Assembly (NCBI RefSeq): GCF_024256385.1
Contig: NZ_JAMLFW010000002.1
Coordinates: forward strand, 1,736,001-1,800,000
Direction: 5' to 3'
DNA length: 64,000 nucleotides
Source of the DNA: Anatilimnocola floriformis
Lineage (GTDB): Bacteria > Planctomycetota > Planctomycetia > Pirellulales > Pirellulaceae
Every line of letters starts with the position of its first letter. Position 1 is the stretch's first letter. The notes beneath the pieces were generated by a model, which had not been told where the DNA came from, made no database searches, and was given only the letters and a program-made list of their open reading frames with translations. A program made the translations under genes and the position numbers. Shown here in pieces: positions 1-8,861 of the stretch.

Positions 1-17
1 CCCATCGCCAATCAAAA

Positions 18-524
18 TTGTTCGTTCCTTATTACATCGGTAATTTACTGTTGATCGTTGCGGTTTTCACTGCGGCAGCCGTCGTCTTCCTGTTGCGCGA
101 CTCGGGGCCGCGACCCGCGGCGGAATCGGAAATTTCACCGTTACTCCCCTTCGGCAGCTATTGGCACGAACGTCCGATTCCTCTGCTCCTCACCTTGGTG
201 ATTGCCGCCCTGCCGATCGTTGGCGTGTTTGTTCAACTGACGCAAAGCCATTTTCGTTTTGGGAGTTCTCTCTGGAACTTCGCACGCGGCCTGATGGAGA
301 TGCTGACGATGCCCATAGTGCTCCTCTCGATCGCCTGCGTGGCGCGAATCGCTCAAAACCTGTGGCGTTTACGTTGCCCACTCGCAGCCCGACAGCGGCC
401 GGCGATCGCTGCCCGCTTGCCGGTGCTCCATGCGGGACTGCTCGCCCTGGCCATCGTCGCGCAAGTTTTCGTTACGCTCTTTACACTTTATTGGACCAGT
501 GCGGCAATTGTTTCGGGTTGGTGA
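18..524 (+). CDS. Multi-pass membrane protein of unknown function, possibly 5'-partial
   Basis: I do not recognise this family. The 168-residue reading has about four hydrophobic segments: residues 7-26, about 55-75, about 95-113 and about 137-162. This fits an integral inner-membrane protein. The only candidate start inside the window is a TTG at position 18, and the frame stays open to the left edge, so the true start may lie outside. It is followed 42 bases later by the pseudouridine synthase on the same strand. No catalytic motif is visible. Confidence that it is coding is moderate, from the hydrophobic pattern and GC-rich third positions. Confidence 0.6.
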   Translation: MFVPYYIGNLLLIVAVFTAAAVVFLLRDSGPRPAAESEISPLLPFGSYWHERPIPLLLTLVIAALPIVGVFVQLTQSHFRFGSSLWNFARGLMEMLTMPIVLLSIACVARIAQNLWRLRCPLAARQRPAIAARLPVLHAGLLALAIVAQVFVTLFTLYWTSAAIVSGW

Positions 525-566
525 CCTCCATTAGGCATCTCGGCAGGCTTTGAATAGAATCAAGCC

Positions 567-1568
567 ATGCCAGCCACCGTGAAACATCTCGATATTGACG
601 AAGCTTCTCCTTTTGTAGGCGATCGCGCCGATCGTGCGGTGCAGACGCTCTGCGGCTTGTCGCGTTCGCAGATCAACGGCCTGTTTGATCATCAGTGCGT
701 GAAAGTCAACGGCTTGCCGTGCCCGGAAGCGGCGCGGCGACTGATGGCCGGCGATCGGATCGAGCTGACGTATCACGCCAGTCAGCGGTACCATCCGATC
801 AACAAGCCGCGGCAGAACCTGGGCTTTGAGATTGTCTATGAAGACAAGCAGGTGATTGTCGTCAACAAGCCGGCCCACCTCCTCACCGTGCCGACTAAGA
901 AGGGCGAAACCAACACGTTGCTCGACAAAGTGAGCGAGTATGTCCGCCACGTCAAACACGTGCGAGCGGCGTTCAACGCGCATCGGCTCGACCGCGGCGT
1001 TTCCGGCCTACTCGCGTTCGGCAAGAGCTTGGAAATCTCGCAAGCCATTCGCGATCAGTTCGCGCTGCACAAGCCCGAGCGCGAATATGCTGCCATTGTC
1101 GCCGGCCATCTGAAACGGAAGGAAGGGACGATCCGTAGCTTGCTCGCTACCGATCGTGATCTCAATCGCTTCTCGACCGACGACGAAGAAGTGGGCCAAC
1201 TGGCGATCACGCACTTCAAACTCGCCGAGCCGCTGCTCGATACGTCGTTGATCACCATCTGGCTCGAAACCGGCCGGCGGAATCAGATTCGCGTTCACTT
1301 TGCCGAAGAAGGGAATCCTGTCCTCGGCGATCCGCGTTACTTGCCCGATCTGGCCGAGCACCGTCATTGGCCCGCGTCACGCATCGCGCTGCATGCTCGC
1401 AAGCTGGCCTTCGAACATCCGGAGACCGGCGAACTGCTGAAGTTCGAACTGCCGCTGCCGGAAGAGATGGTGCGGTTTATCAATGGTCAGCGAGCGAAGA
1501 AGGAAGCGGGGGCGGCGGACGGAGGCGAGAGGCGGGAGACGAGAGACGGGGGGAAGAGGCGGAAGTAG
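567..1568 (+). CDS. RluA-family RNA pseudouridine synthase
   Basis: The protein isomerises uridine to pseudouridine in rRNA or tRNA. An S4-like RNA-binding segment covers about residues 17-70. The catalytic domain follows, with the RluA signature HRLDRGVSG at residues 139-147, whose Asp142 is the expected nucleophile, and the later motif GRRNQIRVHF, which matches the family GRxHQIRxH box with Asn in place of His. Length (333) suits RluA/RluC/RluD relatives. The last ~24 residues are a Gly/Arg/Glu-rich tail encoded by a polypurine run (about 1497-1567) and look like a low-complexity extension. It is convergent with the histidine kinase, 9 bases apart. The RNA target cannot be assigned from sequence. 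Confidence 0.93.
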   Translation: MPATVKHLDIDEASPFVGDRADRAVQTLCGLSRSQINGLFDHQCVKVNGLPCPEAARRLMAGDRIELTYHASQRYHPINKPRQNLGFEIVYEDKQVIVVNKPAHLLTVPTKKGETNTLLDKVSEYVRHVKHVRAAFNAHRLDRGVSGLLAFGKSLEISQAIRDQFALHKPEREYAAIVAGHLKRKEGTIRSLLATDRDLNRFSTDDEEVGQLAITHFKLAEPLLDTSLITIWLETGRRNQIRVHFAEEGNPVLGDPRYLPDLAEHRHWPASRIALHARKLAFEHPETGELLKFELPLPEEMVRFINGQRAKKEAGAADGGERRETRDGGKRRK

Positions 1569-1577
1569 CAGCGGAGT

Positions 1578-4500
1578 CTATTCCACCACTGGCAACCAGA
1601 TGCGGAATTGCGCGCCGTGGCTGCCGTCGGTATTTGCTTGTGGGTTGCGGGCGGCGCTGATGGTTCCTTGATGGGCTTCGACCGTGCCGCGGCAGATGGG
1701 CAGGCCCATGCCGCTGCCGTTTTCCTTGGTGGTGAAGTAGGGCTCGAAGAGTCGCTCGGCTACTTCCGGTTCCAAGCCCGGGCCAGTGTCAGTGACCGAA
1801 AGTCCCACGCCGGCGCCTTCGCGGTAAGTGCTCACTAAAATCTGCCGTTCGTCGGCGGGCGCTTCATCCATGGCTTCGGCACTGTTGCGAACCAGGTTGA
1901 CGATCACCTGCTCGATGAGCGTGCGGTCGGCGAGGATCTGCGGCAGCGGCTCGGTCAGTTCGTAGCGAATGGTGGCTTCATGGCCTCGAGCGGCGACTTC
2001 GAGTAGTGGCTCGAGCGTGCGGACACATTCGGTCAGGTCGAAGGTGCTGGGATCGAGTTCGCCTTTGCGGACGAACGAATTGACGCGGCGAATGACATCG
2101 GCAGCGCGCCGGGCCTGGCGCGAAATCTCGGCGAGCCAATGCTGCGCCTTGCCGAGAGCTTCGGGCGAATCGCCGACGTGCGACAGAGCATCGGCCGACA
2201 CGGTGGCAAAATTAGCGATGGCGTAGAGTGGTTGATTCAACTCGTGCGCGAGTTCGGCTGCCATCTGACCCATCGTGCTGATGCGATCGGCGTGGGCCAG
2301 ATCGACTTCGCGCTGTCGCAAACGGCGAGCGGCTGCCACGCGATCGGTGGCATCGCGCACGGTGAGGAGCAGCTCGAACTCGGGTGCTTTTTGCGATGCG
2401 GTATCGACCGCTCCCCACGCCGGAATCGCCTGCAGCACGGCTTTGGCCTGCAAATCGAGCGACCGATATTCACCCGTGGCATTGCGAAACCGTGCGGTCA
2501 ACGAAATCGTCTTGCCGCGCTCGGCGAGCGCTTCGCGAATGCCGGCCAGCCGCGGCGCATCGTCGGCGTGGACGCGCTCGTCGAAGATGCGACTCGACTT
2601 AATTTCCCGCGGATCGATACCAAGCAGCAGTTTGCTGGCCGGCGACGCATACAAGCACAGCCCGTCGGCATCGAGCCGCATGATCAAGTCCGACGAATTC
2701 TCGGCCAGCAGACGATAGCGCTCCTCGCTGTCTCGCAAAATTACTTCGGCCCGCTTTTGCTCGGTTACATCGCGCACAATGCCGCTGACACGATAGAGCT
2801 CGCCGCGACCGTTAAAAATCTTTGCCCCATGATCATGCACCCAGCGCAGCTGGCCATCGGGACGGCGAATGCGATACTCGACGTTGTAGTTCGATCGTTC
2901 GCCGCTCAGCCACGCGTCGAAGGCAACTCGCGTGCGCTCACGATCTTCAGCGATGATGCATGATTCGCCCACGCGCACACCATTGTAGAACACGTCTTCG
3001 GACAAGCCCCACATGCGCGTCAAGGCGGGGTTCACATACAGCAAGCGTTCGGGATTCAAACCAACCAACCAAAAGCCCTGATCGGTCGCGTCGGCCAACT
3101 GCGTGAAGCGTTGCTCGCGATCCTCCAGATCGGCCTGCATTTTTTTGCGATTGGAAATATCGCGGGCAATCATGATCGCCGATTCCACCCGCTCGCCGTC
3201 GATGATCGGGGCCAAGTGGACCGACCACCATTTCTTGCCTCCTGGTGCGCGACTCGACAACGTTTCGTAATTGCAGGGCTGACGGCCGTCGAACACTTGC
3301 TGAAAAGCCGATTCCACAATGTGTCGGTAATCCGAATCGACCCAGTCGACGCATTTCGTACCGACGACATCTTCCGGTCGCGCGGGGGGCGTGACGCGGT
3401 TGCAATACACAATCGAAGTATCGCGCTGCACTTGCAGTACCAGGTCCGGCGCAAATTGCAGCAGCGTGCGGAGTTGATTTTCCGACTTGCGGAGTAGCCC
3501 TTCGATGCGGCGTTGCTCGGTTACATCGATGTCGCAACCGAGCACGCCGATGATCGATTTACCCAAATGAATCGGCGCGACGAGGCATTGATCAACCTGC
3601 GGTACGCCCATGAAATCGTGCGATATTTCGGACTTCACGATTTCGCCGTCCAGGGCTCGCTGCACAAAGCTCTCGTGCTGCGCGGCGATCGCCGGCGGCA
3701 GCTTCATATCCTTCACTTTGATGCCGCAGACGTTGCCGAACTGCCGGAGCGAAACCGGATTCTGCAGAATCACACGCCCTTCAGGATCAGCCGCCCACAA
3801 GCGAAACGGCAAGCTCTTCATCACCGCATCGAGCAAGGCATCGCTGGCCCGCTGCGCAATTTCGGCTTGCTTGCGTTGCGAGATATCAACCAGATAGCCG
3901 CGCAGCCGATATGGCTTGCCGTCGCGACGAAAGACTGTCACGTAATCATGCACCCACACAATCTCGCCGTTCTTCGCCGGAATGCGGTACTCCGATTCGA
4001 AGTGCTCGCTCTTCTCCAAGTGCACAAAGTACTCGGCCAGGCAGCGCTCACGATCTTCGGCATGCACCAAGCCGTACCAAAAACCCGGGACGTACCAATC
4101 TTCGATCGGATAACCAAAGATCTCTTGCGCCTGCGGCCCAACGTAGGTGTAGCGATCTTCGCCGAGCTCGGCTTCCCAGGGCACGAGCCGGGCTTTTTCG
4201 GCCAACTCGCGGAATCGCAACTCACTGTGCAGCAACTGTTCGATGCGACGGCTGTTTTCGATCGCGAGCGCCGCGAGATTGGCAGCCAGCATCAACAGTT
4301 CAATCTCATCAGAACTCGGCGAATGGACCTGCAAGCGATAAATAGCGAGCGTCCCCAGCACCTCTCCCGCCGCACCAATGATGGGCTGCGACCAGACGCT
4401 GCGAATACCGGTCTCCTGCGCCAGCGATTCGAATCCCTGCATCCGCGGATCGAGATAAACATCGGGAATGATCACACGTTCGCCGAGCGCCGCCGCGCTG

Positions 4501-5093
4501 CCGCACGCGCCAATCGTGGGCCCAATCGGCAAGCCATTGATCCGCGCTGTCACGTGGCTCGGCAAGCTCGGCGCAGCCAGGTGTCGCAACGACTTGCGAT
4601 CGGGGGCAACACCGAGCAGCGAAACGGCGGCTCCCACGTAATTGGCTTCGACTCCCTGGGCGAGTTCGCCTAGGACCTTGGTCAGCTGTTCGCCGCTGGC
4701 TAGTTGCTGCACGATGCGACTTTGCAGCGCGAGCAACTGCTCGGCCCGTTTCTGCCGCGTGATCTCACTCGCCCAGCAATGAAGTTGCGGCGGCGTCGGG
4801 CTGCTCTCGTCCGTGATTTCGATTTGCACGCGCAGCCGAAACCAACGCCACTCGTTGAGCTCCTGCCGCGCGCGAAATTCGCACACGACGGATGATTCGG
4901 CGCCGAGCAGCAGTGGATGCAAACATTGCTGCAAGCCTACGTCATCTTGCGGATGAACGATTTGCCCCTGCGACCAGTCGACTGGCAAGCTGAACCGCAC
5001 GCCGTTCGATTTCGCGGACTGGCGGTGCTGCAGTGTCACCTGCCAATAGCGCGATTCCGTATTTTGCAGCAGTACCGAGAGGGGGTCGTACAT
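1578..5093 (-). CDS. Soluble multi-PAS/GAF sensor histidine kinase
   Basis: This 1171-residue two-component sensor has no convincing membrane segment, so it probably senses a cytoplasmic signal. Visible order: an N-terminal PAS-like region (about 1-110), a GAF domain (about 125-290), then five PAS/PAC repeats (about 295-415, 418-535, 537-660, 661-785, 786-915), several ending in the usual PAC-type linker (DISQRKQAE, DVTEQRR, DVTEQKRAE). The kinase core follows. The H-box has phospho-acceptor His950 in AHELNQP, the N-box has Asn1070 in NLVRNSAEAM, the G1 box is DTGPG (1102-1106), and GMGL follows. The ELNQP form places it in the FixL/DctB-like class. No receiver domain and no response regulator lie next to it, so its partner is elsewhere. 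It converges on the pseudouridine synthase. Confidence 0.93.
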   Translation of the reverse strand: MYDPLSVLLQNTESRYWQVTLQHRQSAKSNGVRFSLPVDWSQGQIVHPQDDVGLQQCLHPLLLGAESSVVCEFRARQELNEWRWFRLRVQIEITDESSPTPPQLHCWASEITRQKRAEQLLALQSRIVQQLASGEQLTKVLGELAQGVEANYVGAAVSLLGVAPDRKSLRHLAAPSLPSHVTARINGLPIGPTIGACGSAAALGERVIIPDVYLDPRMQGFESLAQETGIRSVWSQPIIGAAGEVLGTLAIYRLQVHSPSSDEIELLMLAANLAALAIENSRRIEQLLHSELRFRELAEKARLVPWEAELGEDRYTYVGPQAQEIFGYPIEDWYVPGFWYGLVHAEDRERCLAEYFVHLEKSEHFESEYRIPAKNGEIVWVHDYVTVFRRDGKPYRLRGYLVDISQRKQAEIAQRASDALLDAVMKSLPFRLWAADPEGRVILQNPVSLRQFGNVCGIKVKDMKLPPAIAAQHESFVQRALDGEIVKSEISHDFMGVPQVDQCLVAPIHLGKSIIGVLGCDIDVTEQRRIEGLLRKSENQLRTLLQFAPDLVLQVQRDTSIVYCNRVTPPARPEDVVGTKCVDWVDSDYRHIVESAFQQVFDGRQPCNYETLSSRAPGGKKWWSVHLAPIIDGERVESAIMIARDISNRKKMQADLEDREQRFTQLADATDQGFWLVGLNPERLLYVNPALTRMWGLSEDVFYNGVRVGESCIIAEDRERTRVAFDAWLSGERSNYNVEYRIRRPDGQLRWVHDHGAKIFNGRGELYRVSGIVRDVTEQKRAEVILRDSEERYRLLAENSSDLIMRLDADGLCLYASPASKLLLGIDPREIKSSRIFDERVHADDAPRLAGIREALAERGKTISLTARFRNATGEYRSLDLQAKAVLQAIPAWGAVDTASQKAPEFELLLTVRDATDRVAAARRLRQREVDLAHADRISTMGQMAAELAHELNQPLYAIANFATVSADALSHVGDSPEALGKAQHWLAEISRQARRAADVIRRVNSFVRKGELDPSTFDLTECVRTLEPLLEVAARGHEATIRYELTEPLPQILADRTLIEQVIVNLVRNSAEAMDEAPADERQILVSTYREGAGVGLSVTDTGPGLEPEVAERLFEPYFTTKENGSGMGLPICRGTVEAHQGTISAARNPQANTDGSHGAQFRIWLPVVE

Positions 5094-5170
5094 GATGATT
5101 CACACGCAAGGATGCGAACTGGAGCAAGTCTGTAGTCTCTCATTTTCACGAGCCTTTGTCTCGATCCCCG

Positions 5171-5260
5171 TAGGACGGACCATTGGTCCGCTCCCGCGGC
5201 GGGCACTATGCCGAACGTCGCGCAATTGCGGCTTCTGACGGACCAATGGTCCGTCGTCCT
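5171..5260. repeat. Paired-palindrome element (GGACCATTGGTCC type), copy 1
   Basis: Two copies of a near-perfect palindrome, GGACCATTGGTCC at the left and GGACCAATGGTCC at the right, sit about 60 bases apart and are extended outward by AGGAC and GTCCT, so the whole unit is an inverted repeat with palindromic ends. It lies between the kinase start and the next gene on the plus strand. A second copy with the same layout is at 14736-14845. It is non-coding and MITE-like in form; no transposase is nearby. Confidence 0.8.
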
Positions 5261-5339
5261 GATAGAAGTTGCCGGCCTGCAAACGGAACTCCATAATCAC
5301 ACCACCCAGCTTTTAGCCAGGAACATTTTGGAGGCTCTT

Positions 5340-6665
5340 ATGTTTCGCACGTTGCTTGCTTCGCTTGTGCTGCTCGGCGGCTGCTTTTCTATTTCTTCCG
5401 CACAAACGCGCGAACAGAAAGTCCGCAGCGACAAAGAAAAGTACGAAGCCACCGGCTTTTGGATCTACAATGATCTAGCCAAAGGTTTTGCCGAAGCCAA
5501 AGCAACCGGCAAGCCGCTGCTGGTCGTGCTCCGCTGCCTGCCATGCGAGCACTGCGTGAAGCTCGACGATGAGCTCGTCGAGTCCGATCCCAAGCTTCGG
5601 CCGCAGTTGGAAAAATTTGTCCGCGTGCGCGTGATCTCCGCCAACGGCCTCGATCTGTCGCTGTTTCAATTCGACACTGACCAGTCGTATGCCGTGTTCA
5701 TGCTCAATGCCGACGGCACGATCTATGGCCGTTATGGCACGCGATCGGATCAAACGCTCTACGCCGACGATGTTTCGATCGAGGGGCTGAGTTCGGCCCT
5801 CGAAGGGGCGTTGACCTTACACCGCGATTATCCGGCCACTAAGAAATCGCTCGCCGCCAAGCGCGGTCCGGAACCATTGTTTGCCGCGCCGGAGAAATTT
5901 CCGCTGCTCGCCGGAAAGTATGGTTCGTCGATCAATTACCAAGGAAACGTGGTGCAGAGTTGCATCCACTGTCATCAAATCGGCGATGCGATCAAGCAAC
6001 AAGTCCGCAGCACCAAGGTCGCCTTTCCCGACGACGTGTTGTTTCCTTACCCGCACCCAAAGGCCGTCGGCTTGATCTTGAATCCTCGGCAGCGCGCGAC
6101 CATCACGCGCGTGGAGCCCAATTCGCTCGCTGAAAAATCAGGCTTCCTTGCCGGCGATCAGATTCATCAGATCGAAGGCCAAACGCCCCTTTCGATCGCC
6201 GATGTGCAATGGGTGCTGCACCACACACCGGCCAGCGGCGGAGCAGTGAAGACGATCGTCATTCGTGACGGCAAGGAAATCAATCTCGACCTCAACTTGC
6301 CCGATAAGTGGAAGCGGCTCGACGATATTTCCTGGCGAGCCTCGACCTGGCAACTGCGGCGGATGGGGCTCGGCGGGCTGTTTCTGAAGAAGATGCCTGA
6401 TGCTGTGCGCGAAGAACTGAAACTTCCCGAAAGCAATTGGGTGCTGCGCGCCGAACATGTCGGTCAATTCGCGCCGCACAACGCCGCCAAGGAAGCTGGC
6501 GTGCTGAAGGGAGACGTTTTTGTCTCGTTTAACGGCCAGGAGTTTGCGCGCGAGACCGACTTGCTCGCGTACGCGCTCAACGAAGTCGCGCCCGGAACCG
6601 CCGTGCCATTGGTGATTTGGCGCGAGGGCAAGAAGCACGAACTGACATTGAAAGTGCCGAAGTAA
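5340..6665 (+). CDS. Secreted thioredoxin-like protein with CXXCH motif and two PDZ domains
   Basis: The start is the ATG at 5340, giving 441 residues with a cleavable or lipoprotein-type leader (Cys15 sits in a possible lipobox, LGGC). Upstream in-frame codons run through the palindromic repeat and were excluded. Residues 40-165 resemble a thioredoxin fold, with three cysteines in CLPCEHC (66, 69, 72) where CXXC is expected. Residues 208-212 are CIHCH, the covalent haem c attachment form. Two PDZ-like segments follow (about 240-320 and 345-440), the first containing GFLAGDQIHQIEG. The layout suggests an envelope redox or protein-quality factor. Haem attachment is possible but unproved, since a lone CXXCH can also bind metal. 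The HtrA-PA14 gene follows in the same direction. Confidence 0.82.
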   Translation: MFRTLLASLVLLGGCFSISSAQTREQKVRSDKEKYEATGFWIYNDLAKGFAEAKATGKPLLVVLRCLPCEHCVKLDDELVESDPKLRPQLEKFVRVRVISANGLDLSLFQFDTDQSYAVFMLNADGTIYGRYGTRSDQTLYADDVSIEGLSSALEGALTLHRDYPATKKSLAAKRGPEPLFAAPEKFPLLAGKYGSSINYQGNVVQSCIHCHQIGDAIKQQVRSTKVAFPDDVLFPYPHPKAVGLILNPRQRATITRVEPNSLAEKSGFLAGDQIHQIEGQTPLSIADVQWVLHHTPASGGAVKTIVIRDGKEINLDLNLPDKWKRLDDISWRASTWQLRRMGLGGLFLKKMPDAVREELKLPESNWVLRAEHVGQFAPHNAAKEAGVLKGDVFVSFNGQEFARETDLLAYALNEVAPGTAVPLVIWREGKKHELTLKVPK

Positions 6666-6768
6666 ATCGTCAGCAGGTCGCACTTGCGCTGCGGAGCAAC
6701 CGGCTGCGGAATTGCTCGATTATAATTCTCGCTTCTGAGATCGCTCCGCTTCGTTCGCAGGTTGCTCC

Positions 6769-8175
6769 ATGTTTCGCTGTTTCGTTGCTCTGCTGTTTTT
6801 GTTTTCCGGTGCGCTCGCTTCCTTCGCGCAAGACAATCCGCGAATCACCGAAACGACCAAGCTGGTCCAGAAATGCCTGCCTGCGGTGGTTTCGTTGCCG
6901 CTCGTCACGCCCGGTGAAAAGCCGGGGACGCAAACCGTACATTTCGGTAGCGGCACGGTGATTTCGCCACTGGGGTTTGTGCTGACCAACGCGCACGTTG
7001 TTCGCAATGCGAAGGAAGGGCCGGCGCTGTTCGTTGGCAATCGCGTGCTCAAGTATCAAACGATCTGCACGATGCCGCATTCCGATCTTGCCGTGCTGAA
7101 GTTGCAGACCGAAGGACCGTTGCCCGCGCTGCCGATCGGGCGCAGCCATGACCTGATGCTTGGCGAACCGACGCTGGTGATCGGCAATGCCGGCGAACTC
7201 GCGCATAGCGCGTCGACGGGCATTGTGAGCGGACTCGCACGGTCGACGCGGACCGAGCATTCGATTCTGCCCGATGTCATTCAAACATCGGCTGCCATCA
7301 ACGGCGGCAATTCCGGCGGCCCGCTTATCAACGCTCTCGGCGAGATGATTGGCGTGGTTTCGTCGAAGAAGCAGAATGCCGACAACGTCGGCTTTGCGAT
7401 TGCCGCCGATCACGTGCGCGTGATTCTGCCCGCAGTGCTAAAGCCCGAGGATCGTTACAACTTCTGGTTCGGCGCGAAGGCTGATCCGCTGTCAGCGCGC
7501 TGCCACATCAGCGATTTAGCCGCAGGTTCGCCAGCGGCCGAAGCGGGTTTGCAGCGCGGCGATGTGATCGTGAAGTTGAACGGCGCGCCATTGCAATCAG
7601 CCATCGATCTGGCCTTGTCGCTCATTCAGAAGAAGGCGGGCGATGTGTTGCAGTTGCAGGTCGAACGCGAGGGAAAAACGCTCGAGCTGAAGTGCGAACT
7701 CAAGCCGCTCGTCCTGCCCGAAGCGATCGCCGACGAGAAGGTGGTCCCCGGTCTGCTCCGCAAAGAATACGCGGGCCAATGGTCCGGCCTGCCGGACTTT
7801 GCCTCGCTCAAACCGGTCGAGGAAAAGGTCGTCGATAACATCGGCGAAGAGAAGAAGTTCAACTACGCGTTTCAATATCAGGGCTTGATCAAGATCCCCG
7901 AGGAAGGGCTCTACTCGTTCGCCATCCGCAGCGACGACGGCAGTCGCTTGCGCATCGCAAAGCAGCTAATCGCCGACAACGACGGCAACCACGCGATCCG
8001 CGACGTGAGCGGCGTCATCCGCCTGCCGGTCGGCCTGCATCCGATCGAGGTCGAGTTCTACCAAGGCGTCGGCGAGATGGAGCTCAAGTTATTCTGGGAA
8101 GGTCCAGGAGTACCGTGGCAACCGATGGCCAAGGATGTGTTGTTTACGAAGAAGGCGGAGGAAATGCAGAAGTGA
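6769..8175 (+). CDS. HtrA/Deg-type serine protease with PDZ and C-terminal PA14 domain
   Basis: A signal peptide (about residues 1-21) is followed by a trypsin-like domain with the complete triad: His76 in LTNAHVV, Asp106 in HSDLAVL and Ser182 in GGNSGGPL. A single PDZ domain covers about 235-312 (AAGSPAAEAGLQRGD). Residues about 325-460 match the PA14 fold (YSFAIRSDDGSRLRI, then LFWEGPG), a beta-barrel usually linked to carbohydrate or surface binding. Ordinary HtrA proteins end in one or two PDZ domains, so PA14 is an addition that may direct the protease to an envelope ligand. It is probably periplasmic. The gene starts 103 bases after the thioredoxin/PDZ gene on the same strand, and the two may be co-expressed. 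Confidence 0.92.
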   Translation: MFRCFVALLFLFSGALASFAQDNPRITETTKLVQKCLPAVVSLPLVTPGEKPGTQTVHFGSGTVISPLGFVLTNAHVVRNAKEGPALFVGNRVLKYQTICTMPHSDLAVLKLQTEGPLPALPIGRSHDLMLGEPTLVIGNAGELAHSASTGIVSGLARSTRTEHSILPDVIQTSAAINGGNSGGPLINALGEMIGVVSSKKQNADNVGFAIAADHVRVILPAVLKPEDRYNFWFGAKADPLSARCHISDLAAGSPAAEAGLQRGDVIVKLNGAPLQSAIDLALSLIQKKAGDVLQLQVEREGKTLELKCELKPLVLPEAIADEKVVPGLLRKEYAGQWSGLPDFASLKPVEEKVVDNIGEEKKFNYAFQYQGLIKIPEEGLYSFAIRSDDGSRLRIAKQLIADNDGNHAIRDVSGVIRLPVGLHPIEVEFYQGVGEMELKLFWEGPGVPWQPMAKDVLFTKKAEEMQK

Positions 8176-8200
8176 GAAGGCACAAGGCAGAAGGCAGAAA
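8176..8200. repeat. Short heptamer-like tract (AAGGCAGA units)
   Basis: Immediately after the stop of the protease gene the unit AAGGCAGA recurs in slightly varied tandem form. It is short and could be chance, but it resembles the heptameric tracts at 9592 and 63055 in position and style. Confidence 0.4.
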
Positions 8201-8306
8201 AAGCGATCGATTTGATAGGCCGACGTTCAGTACGCTTCCACTTGTGCTACCGCACGTTGGTGAATCTTGAGTTCACGCGCCGCTCTCCGTCGGCTCACGC
8301 CTCGGG

Positions 8307-8840
8307 CTACTTGGCAGGCTCTACGTAACTTGGATCGCGATAGAATTCCCGTTTGCTGCCCTGATCATCGTGGAGTCTCAGGACGGTCCATTGCGGACTG
8401 GTTTGCGGGCTGTAGCGCACGACGGCAGTAAAAATGCAAAGGGGGCCGTCGCGGAGTCCGGGTTTGGTGGTGCGGTCGGCTTTCACCATTAGTTCGTAAT
8501 TGCCGTTGTCGGTCCGATTGGGCTCGGTGAGCATTGTGAGATCGGCGAAACCTACTTCGCGGCATTTCGCGGCCACGACCTGCGGAATGGAGGCGACCGC
8601 AGCCTTCTCGGCATTCTCTTGGTTGAGCTTGTCCAGCGACTCGCCGAGTTCGGCGCGCCACTCGGGGCTGAGCACCGTCTGACTGAAGCCAATTAGCGCC
8701 ACGCCGCTGCAGATGCACAGCGCGGGAATTCCCACAACGATCAGCATTACCCCGAGGATGATTGCTTTGAAAGCTGCCCGCCGTTTCGCGTGCTCCCAAA
8801 AGGCTTGCCAGAAGGAATTGGGATCTTGGGGTCGATTCAT
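8307..8840 (-). CDS. Small single-pass membrane protein, unknown function
   Basis: This 177-residue protein has one strong membrane span at about residues 25-52 (AIILGVMLIVVGIPALCIC) after a short basic N-terminus. A soluble region follows, with a helical stretch (about 60-85) and a mixed alpha/beta C-terminus. The N-terminal sequence has the form PQDPNSFWQAFWEHAKRR. No known domain is recognised. It lies 21 bases downstream of the methyltransferase on the same strand, so the two are probably co-transcribed. The C-terminal part may be periplasmic. Confidence 0.7.
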   Translation of the reverse strand: MNRPQDPNSFWQAFWEHAKRRAAFKAIILGVMLIVVGIPALCICSGVALIGFSQTVLSPEWRAELGESLDKLNQENAEKAAVASIPQVVAAKCREVGFADLTMLTEPNRTDNGNYELMVKADRTTKPGLRDGPLCIFTAVVRYSPQTSPQWTVLRLHDDQGSKREFYRDPSYVEPAK

Positions 8841-8861
8841 GCTGCTTCCGAGTTGAGCAAA

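Noticed and set aside
2139-2963. Long plus-strand open frame (274 codons) inside the kinase gene
   Set aside because: It is antisense to the kinase domain, and the product lacks any motif or sensible hydrophobic pattern; the kinase frame is certain.
3513-4673. 386-codon plus-strand frame inside the kinase gene
   Set aside because: A GC-rich antisense artefact opposite the PAS region.
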